Shown here: positions 1-12,800 of the stretch, piece by piece | Layout: the number at the start of each line of letters is the position of its first letter | Numbering within the stretch: position 1 is the stretch's first letter | NCBI RefSeq assembly: GCF_027580225.2 | Contig: NC_073355.2 | Span: 17,861,501-17,925,500 of the forward strand | Reading direction: 5' to 3' | Length of the DNA: 64,000 nucleotides | DNA from: Misgurnus anguillicaudatus | Lineage: Eukaryota; Chordata; Actinopteri; Cypriniformes; Cobitidae | Program-made: the position numbers and the translations under genes | Notes under the pieces: model-generated | Databases searched by the model: none | What the model was told of the DNA's origin: nothing | What the model saw: the letters and a program-made list of their open reading frames with translations, nothing else

Positions 1-766
1 ATGATCATGTAGACTGAATAATCTCTCAATAATAATGTCCTAGCTGAGCACACACAACACCTGTATGGACAGACTCCCAAGTGATATTATATCAAATATT
101 GATTTTATTAATGATAGATTTAATTTGCAAGCAGATGTACCTTACCCTCCACAATTTGTGTTGTATGACTCTCACCAATATCATAATTTTTGGGCATTCT
201 CTGCATGCAATTTCTGTTCCTGAGGTAAATCATGTGCAAATGAATTGTTCTTTAAAAGGATTATATTTCCGTTGTATATGCATTGTTTTTATATCAAATA
301 TATTATAATATTGTATTGTATTGTTAAGTTAATATTTATTTATGCACCAGTGCTTGTTCCACTCATTATCAGCTGAAACTACAAAACATCTACATAAGAC
401 AATAAAACCTAGGCACACATTGCCCCAAATGTGTGTTTATATTTTAAATAATTAAAAAAAAACTTTATAGTGACAGAACAACAGTAAGAGGACAGCAAGC
501 AGCAGGTGGAGCGTGTTTGTCACTCACGGTGTATAAATTTGACCAAATGACAATACCAAAGTGAATCTTCATCCTACATCAAAAGTATCTCAAACAGGTT
601 TTTATTAACTACTGGTCATGTATCTTCACTGGGTAACCTTTTCTCTTGCATTAGTCAGTAAGTATCTTTTAAAATAGTAATCATTTGTGTTGCGTATTGT
701 GTTTTTATAATAGTTCTCCAATAAAACACATTTAGTTGAAAGCACCAATTTAAAGACACACTATAA
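1..766. other. upstream non-coding region
   Basis: AT-rich sequence with no convincing coding potential. A TATA-like tataaa lies at 532-537, about 235 bases upstream of the candidate first exon of the receptor gene, and could be its core promoter. That link is only inferred. No repeat family was recognised here. Confidence 0.3.
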
Positions 767-821
767 ATGTTTGTACTGTTAAAACTTGTAGCAAGGTGTA
801 TTCTTGGTTTGGTTCTTGTTT
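767..821 (+). CDS. candidate first coding exon (signal peptide) of the 5-HT3-like gene
   Basis: ATG at 767 opens a hydrophobic stretch (MFVLLKLVARCILGLVLV) typical of a signal peptide. A donor at 822 (gtgtag) leaves one base and fits the phase of the next exon at 940. The stronger-looking donor gtatgt at 832 would leave two bases and break phase. Alternatively translation starts at ATG 930 or 945. The exon is plausible but its end is unresolved. Confidence 0.4.
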
Positions 822-3800
822 GTGTAGTTTGGTATGTGACCAAGTGTTAAGCAGAAAACTTTTAACAAAAACATACTTTGCTTACTGTTTGCATGCTGAA
901 TATATTTGAGCTGTGTTATATTAAGTGTCATGTTTGCAGGTTGGATGTCTGCTGTTGGAAACATATGCAATTATAATGATTATTCCTCAGCTTATGATGA
1001 CCTGTATGAAGCGTTTGGCCAGGACTTTTATAATAAAAGCAATATATTGAAAAGGCGACCCTTCACTGAAAATAAAACCACCGTGGTTTCTGTGTTTTTG
1101 TTTGTGACCTCGATCACAGATGTGGTATGAGCCCAGCATGATTTACTCTCTTTATATGGATCATTACAGAATCTGAGATGTCAAGCAGTTGTGGTTTATC
1201 ACTAAACATTTGCTTTTATTCACAGAATGAGAAAGCTCAGACTATCTCAACAAAATTTACAATGAGAACTGTAAGTGTTGTAAAACTCTTTGGTTACATT
1301 TTGACTCAAAACTCATAGGCTATAAATTATATAATTTTTTATGTCAATCATCTCAAAGTTCGAAACACTTTTGCAGCATTGGGATGCAACGATATCTTGG
1401 AACCCTGACCTTTTTTGTGACATTAACACATTTACAGTTCAAAAAATTTTCTTTTGGACTCCAGACATTGTCATCATAGAAAGGTGAGAATTTATTAGAA
1501 TGTCATTTTTGGCCTTTTTCCGACTCTATAATAGGGATAGTATAGTGGTCTAAAGATACACTTTGAAATTTACACAGCAGAGCACAGCAAAGTCTGCAGT
1601 ATTAAGACACAAACAAATAAAAAACACTTAAGCCACAACAAAATTATGAATCTTGTCTACAAGGTAAATGTTGATCAATATTAAAATAGATAAAACATAA
1701 GGATAATAATATTTACTTACATTACAGCCATGCCAGGCTCCCCTTTTTGTCAACATCACAGCCCTCATGAAAATTAACAATGGTTTAAGTAAACCATGGT
1801 TAATTTTGTAAGGGATTTTCTGAAGCTGCTTCTGAGATATCTGAAACTATTTTGGGTTTCTCTGAAGAACCGTTCAGCCAGAGGTTCATTTCCTATCTTT
1901 CAGTCTAAAGAACCCTTTACAAAAAACCCTGTTGTGAAACAGAAAGATTTCCATACAGTCAACAATGTTTTTTTAAGGTACCTTTTAACTAAATGGTTAT
2001 TTGTGGAACAAAAAAAAGTTATTCTATCTCTGTGAACACACAATGTCTTGTGAATTTTGGTTACCTTTTTAAATTGTATTGTGTTGTGCTGATCTGGGCT
2101 AATGTAAGTAAGTATAAATAAATCAGTAAGGAGAAGAGGTAAACAAGCCAGTTTTAGAATAAATATACTCCATTTAAGTTTCTCTTAAATATTTGTTGTC
2201 TCCAGTCATTTGTATTTGTATTTTGCTTTGTTCATTTAGCATCAAGACAGAGTTTGGATCAAAGGAGTCTCCATATGTGCAGATAAATTCTACTGCGCAT
2301 GTATTTTCAGAGGACATTTTTTTTGTGACCACAGTCTGTAAGATGGACATGTACACGTTTCCATTTGACACACAAACCTGCACTCTTACACTTAAATCTT
2401 CAGGGTATTCAGGTAAAATCAATCACATGAATTATCTTAAAATGAATCAAATTCTATATGTTATATTATTTGTTTTTATTTTCCCACAGATAAGGAGCTA
2501 ATATTTGCTGATGTCAATAATCAACAGTCTCTTACCACTGAATCTCAGCAGAACCAGACCATGGGAGAGTGGGAACTTCTCAATATAAGTGCGTCTACAA
2601 CTCAACCCAGTCATTTGGTGTTCTCACAACATTGCATAATATATCAGGTACAGAATCAAAGGTGTGTATTGTTTGAGAAAGGGCAACACAGATGTCCTAT
2701 GCAGTATTACCTACCCAACCGATGCTGTATGGCAAAATGTATGAGGGCACACACTTCAAAGGGGTGTCCATAGTATTACAGTATTACAGAATAGTATAGT
2801 AGAGTATAGTTTACAGTAGCATAGTATAGTACAGTACCTTAGTTCCAATCATAGCTAAAGTGTATGAACTCCTACATTGAGCTAATGTTACGGTGTAAAA
2901 TGAATGTATACAATGTTAGCCTGCCAAAACCTCCCTTTGCACATCACAGGTCCATGCTTGTCATCTCCCCTTGTTTTTACCTGAAACATTGTTATTTTTG
3001 ATAACGTATTTCAGAGGTCAGATTAGTTGCTACTCAGACCATTAAACAAACAGAGACCGGAAGTTAACTTTGGGCCAGACATGAAACCATGACAACATCC
3101 GTGCATCTGATGAAACCGTCTATACTGTTAATTAAAGTACAGTATGGTACAGTATAGGCTACTACAAGCTGGTATTTTAAGCAGAGGTGTAAAATTCATG
3201 TGCCAGGAGTAAAAGTCCTCCCCAGTATCCTGCTCCAATCACCTGGACCCGCCAACCAGCACCGCCTCTCAGCAGGAGGTGACCTCCTGACTCGCTGGTG
3301 CTCCAAGCCCTCAACGAAGCCCTCAAGGCAGCGCTGCCTGGAAGGCACTCCCCGTGCCCCGAGCGCTCCAGCCAATCACAGCACCGGTGCCAGACACTGA
3401 GCCCTCCACCAGCTTCTGGCAGTATGAGCTCACCGTTGGTCAGGTGAGTAGCGCAGATACGGCAAGACAGGAACGTGACTGTGCCCGAATTCAGCTCGAA
3501 ATGTTTCGAGCGTTTAAGGGTTGTGTTACCGCGTCTTCACGTGTACGTGGCACACATTTTTTTGTGTCAGTTTCACGTATTGGTTGCTCAAATGTTATTC
3601 CTATTTTCTACATTGTTTCTTGTGATTGGGGTTAAAACAAATTTCTGTTACATAAAATGACATCCTCACCTTAACCCCAATTTCTGGGTTATTCTGATAA
3701 ATAAACATATTAACGAATGCTTAAAATGACATCTGCATTTTTGGCAAACGCAACTATATCCTCGCACGAAAACATTTAAAAAATCTAAGCCCCGTAAAGG

Positions 3801-6800
3801 TAAGAAAATAGGAAAAACAATTGGGCAACCAAAACATGAAACTGGCACGACAAAAATGTGTGCTACAGACACGTGAAAACGCGGTAACACGTCCCATAAA
3901 CGCTCAAAACATTTTGAGCTGAATTTAAATACAGTCACATTCCTATCTTACCGTATCTGCGCTACTCACCTGACCAACGGTGAGCTCAAACTGCCAGAAG
4001 CTGGCGGACGGCTCAATATCAAGCACCAGTGCTGTGATTGGCTGAAACGCTCGGGGGATGGGGAGTGCCTTCCAGGCAGTACTGCCTTGAAGGCTTCGTT
4101 GAGGGCTTAAAACACCAACGAGTCAGGAGGCCACCCCCCGCCGAAAAACCGCGCCAACTAGCAAATCCAGGTGATTGGATCAAAACAATGGAGAGGACTT
4201 TTACTCCTGGCACGTAGATTTTACACCTTTGATTTTAAGTGCATTACAAATCACCATAATGGAAGAACAGTCATTAGATGGCTTAATTTACCGTCCAAAG
4301 GTTAAATGTTCACTTTTACTTGCATGACGATCACCAGTTGGGCACTTTTACAGTTGCAGAATAGACAGACACATAGGCAGGATGTAACATCATGATGTGG
4401 TTTTGACAGAGGCGGACAATCCATGTGCCATGAGTAAAAGTCCTCTCCAGTATTTTGTTCCAATCACCTGGATTTGCTAATTAGCACAGTTTTTCAGCAT
4501 GAGGTGAGCTCCTGGCTCGTTGGTGTTTTAAAGGGGTCATATTATGAGAAATTTTTAAGATGTAAAATAAATCTTTGGTGTCCCCAGAGTGTGTATGCGA
4601 AGTTTAAGCTTACAGATACTCCACAGATAATTTATTATAACATGTTAAAATCGCAAATTTGTAGGCCTGAGCAAAAGTGTGCCATTTTTGGGTGTGTCCT
4701 TTAAAATGCAAATGAGCCGATGAAATGCAAGCACTGATCACAATGATGGTGGTTTGTTGTAATTGAAACTCAATTGTGCTGTCAAGTCCTTCTTTTCTCT
4801 CTCTTTCTCTCTGCACTAAATGGCAGTGCAGTGGTTGGATAGTGCAGATAAAGTGGGCGGTATTATTGTAATTCGCCTTGCTACCTACCTCACAAAACAG
4901 GCGAAATCTGAACGACCTAATTTTTCACTTGCTTGCAGAAAATGGCTTACTCAAATTAAGTTACTGGGTTGATCTTTATCACATTTTATAGGTTGATAGA
5001 AGCACTGGGGACCCAATTATTGCACTTAAACATGGAAAAACTTTTACTTTTCACGCTATGGCCCCTTTAAGCCCTCAACGAAGCCTTCAAGGCAGCGCTG
5101 CCTGGAAGGCACTCCACGTGCCCCGAGCGTTTCAGCCAATCACAGCACTGGTGCTAGATATCGAGCCTTCCGCCAGCTTCTGGCAGTTTCGAGCTCACCG
5201 TTGGTCAGGTTAGTAGCGCAGATATGGTAAGATAGGAATGTGACTGTTTTTGAATTCAGCTTGAAATTTGTCGAGCGTTTAAGTGATGGTTTTTGCATTT
5301 TCATGTGTCCTTGGCACAACTTAATTTTTGTGCCGGTTTCATGTATTGGTTGCACAATTGTTTGTAATTTTTTCAGACCATTGTTGCTAAGGATTGAATA
5401 TAGATTTGTGGTTTTCCTCGCATGTTTATTCGGCTGTTTTTGCGGGCGGATAAAGTTGGGTTTGGCATAAATGTGGATGTCATTTTAAGCATTGGTTTTT
5501 ATGTTTATTTGACAGAATTTTAAACTGTTTTCAGTTTTGGTTGGGTTTAGAGTAGGGTTAGGGTGAGAATATAATATTCTGTAACAAAGTTATTCTAACC
5601 CCAATCCCAAGCGACAATGGTAAGCAAATAGGAAAAACAGTTGAGTAACCAATACGTGAAACTGGCTCAAAAAAGAAAGTCGTGCCACAGACATGTGAAA
5701 ACATGTTAAACGCTCGAAACATTTCGAGCTAAATTCAAATTCAGTCACAGTCCTATCTCACCACATCCGCGCCACTCACCTGACCAACGGCGAGCCCAAA
5801 CCGCCAGAAGCTGGCAGAAGGCCCGACATCCAGCACCAGAGCTGTGACTAACCGAAACACTCAGGGCACGGGGAGTGCCTTCCAGGCAGCGCTGCCTTGA
5901 AGGCTTCGTTGAGGGCTTAAAACACCAACGAGTCAGGAGGTCACCTCCTGCTTAAAAACTGTGCTAATTAGCAAATCCAGGTGATTGGAACAAAATACTG
6001 GAGAGGACTTTTACTCATGGCACCTGGATTGTCCGCCTCTGGGTTTTGATGCTTTGTTCATACATTTTGTATTCTTATATTGCAGATCACTATCAAGAGG
6101 AAACCTATGCTGTATATAATCAACTTAATTTTTCCAGTATTTTGTTTTCTTGTTCTGGATGTGGCCTCCTTCTTCATGAATGCATCTAAATCCGAGAAGC
6201 TTGGCCTTAAAGTGACTTTACTGCTCTCCATATCTGTGTTACTGCTGATTCTTAATGACAAGCTACCATCTACTGCCAGTCAAATGCCACTGATTGGTAA
6301 GTCTACACGAGTAGTAGTGAGTATAGCCAGCATTGAGATATGATGTGTTCATAAATTTAATGGACAAACCTTTTGCTTCATATTTAATTACCAGCATGTT
6401 TGCATTTGCCAAAAATATATTGAATTCAGGTTGAACCTGACATTTTTGGTCAGCTATCACAATTTTTAAAAAGTGTCCCTATTATTATCATTATTACTAT
6501 TGTAATTTTTTGTAAGCAATATCAAAGATGCGTATAGATGTGTCAGGGTTGCGGACGGACAAACCCAATTGCAGTTGAACACGGGGTTAAACAGAAAACA
6601 CTTTATTAAAGGGGACATATTATGAAAATCTGACTTTTTCCATGTTTAAGTGCTATAATTGTGTCCCCAGTGCTTCTATCAACCTAGAAAATATTAAAAA
6701 AATCAACCCAATAACTTAGTTTTGGTAAACCATTTTCTGCAAGCATGTGAAAAATAGATCATTGTAATTTGGCCCTTATTGTGATGTCAGAATAAGGTAA

Positions 6801-9800
6801 TACCACCCCCTTTATCTGCACTATCCAACCAAAGCACAACCATTTAGTATGGAGAGAAAGAGAGAGATAAAATATTTCACAGCACAATTGAGTTTCAATT
6901 GCAACAAACCACCATCATTGTGATCAGTGGTTGCACTTCATCCGCTCATTTGCATTTTAAATGACACACCCAAAACGGCACACTTTTGCTCAGACCTTTT
7001 TTTTTTCTTAAAAAAAATCTCATAATATGTCCCCTTTAAAACAAATTTAAAGGGGACATATTATGAGATTTTTTTAAAGACGTAAACTAAGTCTAAAATA
7101 GGTCTGAGCAAAAGTGTGCCGTTTTGGGTGTGTCATTTAAAATGCAAATGAGCGGATGAAGTGCAACCACTGATCACAATGATGGTGGTTTGTTGCAATT
7201 GAAACTCAATTGTGCTGTGAAATATTTTATCTCTCTCTTTCTCTCCATACTAAATGGTTGTGCTGTGGTTGGATAGTGCAAATAAAGGGGGCGGTATTAA
7301 CTTATTCTGACATCACAATAAGGGCCAAATTACAATGACCTATTTTTTCACATGCTTGCAGAAAATGGTTTACCAAAACTAAGTTATTGGGTTGATCTTT
7401 TTAACATTTTCTAGGTTGATAGAAGCACTGGGGACACAATTATAGCACTTAAACATGGAAAAAGTCAGATTTTCATAATATGTCCCCTTTAAGTTAAAAC
7501 ATTTAAAAATTACTTTAATTGGTAACAGATTAAATTTTAAAAATCAGTTTTTAGGCCTATTACCAATTTAAAGGGGTCATATTATGAAATTTTTTTTAAG
7601 ATGTAAAATAAATCTTTGGTGTCCCCAGAGCACACAAGTGAGGTTTTAGCTCAAAATACCCCACAGATAATTAATTACAGCATGTTAAAAATTGCTAATT
7701 TGTTGGCCTGAGCAAAAATGTGCCGTTTCTGGGTGTGACATTTAAAGGGGATATATTATGAAAATCTGACTTTTTCCATGTTTAAGTGCTATAATTGTGT
7801 CCCCAGTGCTTCTATCAACCTAGAAAATGTTAAAAAGATCAACCCAATAACTTTGTTTTGGTAAACCATTTTCTGCAAGCATGTGAAAAAATAGGTCATT
7901 GTAATTTGGCCCTTATTGTGATGTCAGAATAAGGTAATACCGCCCCCTTTATCTGCACTATCCAACCACAGCACAACCATTTAGTATGGAGAGAAAGAGA
8001 GAGATAAAATATTTCACAGCACAATTGAGTTTCAATTGCAACAAACCACCATCATTGTGATCAGTGGTTGCACTTCATCCGCTCATTTGCATTTTAAATG
8101 ACACACCCAAAACGGCACACTTTTGCTCAGACCTATTTTAGACTTAGTTTACATCTTTAAAAAAATCTCATAATATGTCCCCTTTAAAATGCAATTGGGC
8201 GGATGAAGTGCAAACACTGATCACAATGATGGTGGTTTGTTGTAATTGAAACTCAATTGTGCAGTCAAGTCCTTCTTTTCTCCCTCTTGCTCTCTGCACT
8301 GGGTGGCGGTGCTGTGGTTGGATAGTACAGATAAAAGGGGCAGTATTATTATAATTCGCCTTGCTACCTACCTCACAAAACAGGCGAAATCTGAACGACC
8401 TAATTTTTCACATGTTTGCAGAAAATGGCTTACTCAAACAAAGTTACTGGGTTAATCTTTATCACATTTTCTAGGTTAATAGAAGCACTGGGGATCCAAC
8501 TCTAGCTCTTGGGCATGGAAAAAGTCTGATTTTCACGCTATGACCCCTTTAAGTATTTTTTTACTTTATACAGTGTGTATAGACCCCTTCACAGTTCACG
8601 TCACAGGCGGTTCCCACTGCGCATGTCGGGGTCAGAAAAGTCATTACAGCAGATTGAGTTGCATATTATTCGGTATTGTCAAAAATGCCTTCTTGCGTCG
8701 TGGGCTTTGAAAATCGCACCAGGTCTGTCATTAAGTTTTTCGGGATTCCTGCAGAATCTCAAAAACAAAAAATACAACATCTGTGGCTGCAAGCAATTAA
8801 ACGTGCAGACTGGGACAATGCAAATATCAAAGAGGCTTGTGTTTGTAGTGCTCACTTCATTTCAGGTAAGTCATAATTTTTAAGCCCTGTTAGATTAAAC
8901 TAGAAAGCCTAAATGGTATGAACAGTTTGACCCCATGTTGCGCACGCACCCGATAGTCATTCAATATTTACAAACCTTGAAGGGGTCTATAGCTCCCCAT
9001 TAAAACAATGTTAAAGGGGACATATTATGAAAATCTGACTTTTTCCATGTTTAAAGGATTTCTTCATCCAATTGAAATTTGAATAAATTTGAATAAATTG
9101 TGTCACTTATGTAGTAGAATTGTGAAGTTATTTTAGAAATTGGTGCCTTCTAGGCCGAGAAAAGTCAGAAAATGTGGTTTTTGGCTCATGTGGATGAAAA
9201 ACACCAAGTCCCAGAATGTATTGCTTCGCTGCTCTACGAGGCCACTCCCTAGTCACGCCTACCGGTTCGAGACGGCAGGAGGGAGGGAGGGAGATTCAAC
9301 TCGGCTAAATACAACTTTTACAGACACGTCTGCAACTATTAAGTTGGTATATTATTATAAATACTACCTTTTCCACATTGAAATGATGATACTTTGCTTT
9401 GTAACGGGATGTTCAACCAAAACCGGGAAAGGACAAGCAGTAAGTTTTCATCATTTGCCGCGGTGTAAACAATGGCTGCGGGCTATCAACCACGCAAAGT
9501 TCAGAGAAGACAACGATGCGTTAAAATTGAAAAACCTGAGGGTTTGCAGTCTCCATTTAAAGCTGGAAGATATCGAACCCAATGTACTCGGAATGAAGCG
9601 AAACACGCTAAAGGACACTGCAATTCCGTCCATATGTACCTTCACAGACACGACGAACAGCCGGAGCCATCTGGTATCAAACGCATTCGTCTACGTTAGA
9701 GGTAAGACTTTTGCTAATACTCGTTTCTGATCACACAGTAGCCTTTACATAGTGATACAGTTGTAAGCAGTAAAGTTAGCAAAGTAACGCTAGATAGACA

Positions 9801-12800
9801 ATGACATATAAGTTTCTGTTCTCAACATAAAACAACTGTTAGCTACCGAGCTACTTCTAGAGTTTTACTTTACCACGCAAGCCTGTTGCTGTAAAGTTAT
9901 TCGAGATAACTGCAGATACATTTGCGAGATGTACATTATTAATTAAATAATATTTATGCTTGCTACACGTACCATATTTTTATTCAGACTTTATTGATAA
10001 GGTGGGGTTGATAAATTCAAAAACTACATGCAAAGTCAAACTTCTGCTGTTATTTTGGTGAAAGTAATGCAAAAGTATTGTTCTGCATTTACTCACAGGT
10101 TTCCGGAAGAAGATGCAGAAGAAGGGGAAAAAAAGAACAATGAAGTCCTCCTTGCATGGACCAGGTCAGTGTTGGTTTGTAATGTGGGAGACTTGACATT
10201 GGTTTGGAAGGTTCAAAGTTACTAATTGTATTATCTTTCATAGGTCTGTCATAAATCATACGTGGTTTTCCTGTGCAACCAGTAAGGGGGACGTCGACGT
10301 AAGACATTTGATTCTAATTTGTTTCTTTTTTTAGGAAAAAAGATTTTTCTAGACTTATTGATAATAATCATATTTTCATGCAGGTACTGAAATGCCGGTG
10401 GAAATCCATTCTACACCATATATTAAAGATAATATTATATTACTACTCTTATAATGTTAGTTCCTGGCACTACAATGGTACCACACTGCCCATAGCTGTA
10501 CATATCTATATGGTTCTTGCTGAATATTAATATTTATTGTGTTTTTCTTATAATATATTCTGTTTATACACTACATCAATATTATTTATACTACTATTAG
10601 GTAACTGCTACTAAATCGCACATATCTGTACATGTTGTTCATACATGCTTCAAATTACAAATCTTACAAGGTAACAGCTAATAAACTGCACACATTTATA
10701 TTTTGTTTATATTACTCTAACCACCTTCTGTAAACAAACAGTATACTACTTTCTATACTGCACTATATATTTTTTGCAGTTCTGGTTGGAAACAAATTAC
10801 ACTTTGTTTTTTTTTGTACTTGTACTCTGCATAATGACAGTTATGTTGAATCTAATCTAATTTCCTACCCTTTAAAGGAGAAGCACGGTTCAACCAAATG
10901 TTCTGCAAGAAATCCAAGCAGTGGGTCTTGAAGAAAAGCTTCATACCACACACCACACAGTTTGTAGACGAACTCATCCAGAAGGCCATTGACAAGACTC
11001 AATCAAAACATTGTGTTCAAAGTGCCAACGTCCTCAATTGCCCTGCCACAGCCTGCGCTGCCACCCAACATTGCACCAGTGCCTAAACCATCAAAGGAGG
11101 CTGCCACGACTTCTTTCAAAGTCGCTTCTGAGACTGACGCTTTCTAATAATAATAATAATAATAATAATCACCTCTTCCCTTAGTCCTATTGCTGTGTCT
11201 GATCAGATTCTGCCATCACTCTTTATATTTATATTATTATATACTGTGTGTATATATACACAATGTTTATATATATATTTTTTGCTTTGTTTTTATTTTG
11301 TGCAGGACATTTTTAGATGTAAATTATGTCATTGTTTATTTTAATGTTCTTTTCACTGGTGACACAATATTTTTCCTTTGTGAATAATAAAAAAATACAT
11401 TTCTTCATCTAACCCTGTCTTTTGTACACCAAATTTATACATTATAGACTTGTAGAGGCGCAGATTACTGTTACTGTGATTAAGCTGTCATTACTTACTT
11501 TACAGAATCATTTGGGTTAAAAATAAAGCCAAATATTATGTTTGTTACACAATTTAGACTTAAACTTTTAAAAAAATGCAAGAATTCTTTCATCAAATTG
11601 CAGTCACTCTAATGTAGCAGCAATAAGGACTATAACACGAACCACAATCAATGTGAGTTTTAACTTTTTATTAAAAAACATGAACAATTCACACTCATAG
11701 CTCATCCAGAGCTTCATCCGTTTATTTATAGTCACTATAATGTTCGTGAGGAGCTGGATATCTACGTCTGATGTCCTGGACAACGAACACAGGCAGGTAA
11801 AACAAGTCGATGTCCTTTCCCCAGTCTTTCGCCTTGCAAAACTCATTCCAAGAAATGACGATAGGATGTAAGTTGATTGTCTAAAAACAGCAAGCACGAC
11901 GTTAGCAATGCAAGCTATTTTCACATACAATAGGCTAACATAGGTGTAAATATAACAACCATAGCTCAGCTGACGGACGTGAAAAACAAAATACTCACTT
12001 TATACCCATGCCTCCGTTTCTCCTTGCGGGGTTCAAGAAGAAAATGCCATCGCTGAAATTCGCGACAGCAATATGATTCTCTTTCGGTGTCCATAGGCGC
12101 ACAGCGAGAGCGCTCACACCACCAGACCGGCCCCATCTCGGATACAGCAGCCGCGGTGGCAGCCGCGGTGGCAGCCTCTTGTTCCTCAATCATCATTGAC
12201 TGTTCCGCGTTGTATTGCGGCTCGTACAGGTACCACGACCATCAGATCCGAGCAACAATGAGGCGCACAACGAGAGCACGTAAAACCACCAGACCGGCCC
12301 CACCTCGGCTACAGTAGCCGCAATGGCAGCCTCTTGTTCCTCGATCATCCGTTCTGCTGCTTGTTGTATTGTGGCTCGTACAGGTAACCACGACCATCAG
12401 ATTCGAGCAACAGGTCATCCTGAGCAACAAAATCCCCTTCTGCCATCCGTTTTCGAAACTACACTCTGCCGTCATGGTTTGTTTACACTGCTTTCTCTAC
12501 AAAGCAAAATCCAGGCTAGCTTAGCTTAGTGAAGATTAAAGATGGCTGACTCTCGTTTTGATTCGGGCTTTTCCGAATGGACTCGCAGTCCAACCCCTAT
12601 GGGCGGGGAGAAAACATGCGGAAGTAGCTCCTAATATTGGCTGTAGTCTTTGCCTCTGGCCAAAATCTCCTCCGATGACGCAAAAAATCGTCATTTTGCG
12701 TCATCGGAGGACTTTTTTGCACAACCAGAATGATATCTCTCCTCTTACGGGGACATGAGGTAGGAAAACATGGTCATTCAGAAATACTGCCAAGTTTCTA

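Noticed and set aside
3200..5470. Several ORFs of 60-90 codons on both strands
   Set aside because: They mirror each other because they lie in arms of the fold-back elements.
10244..10300. Possible extra exon of the THAP gene (after cttcatag)
   Set aside because: It would bring an in-frame stop within four codons. Joining 10164 to 10878 keeps a long frame.
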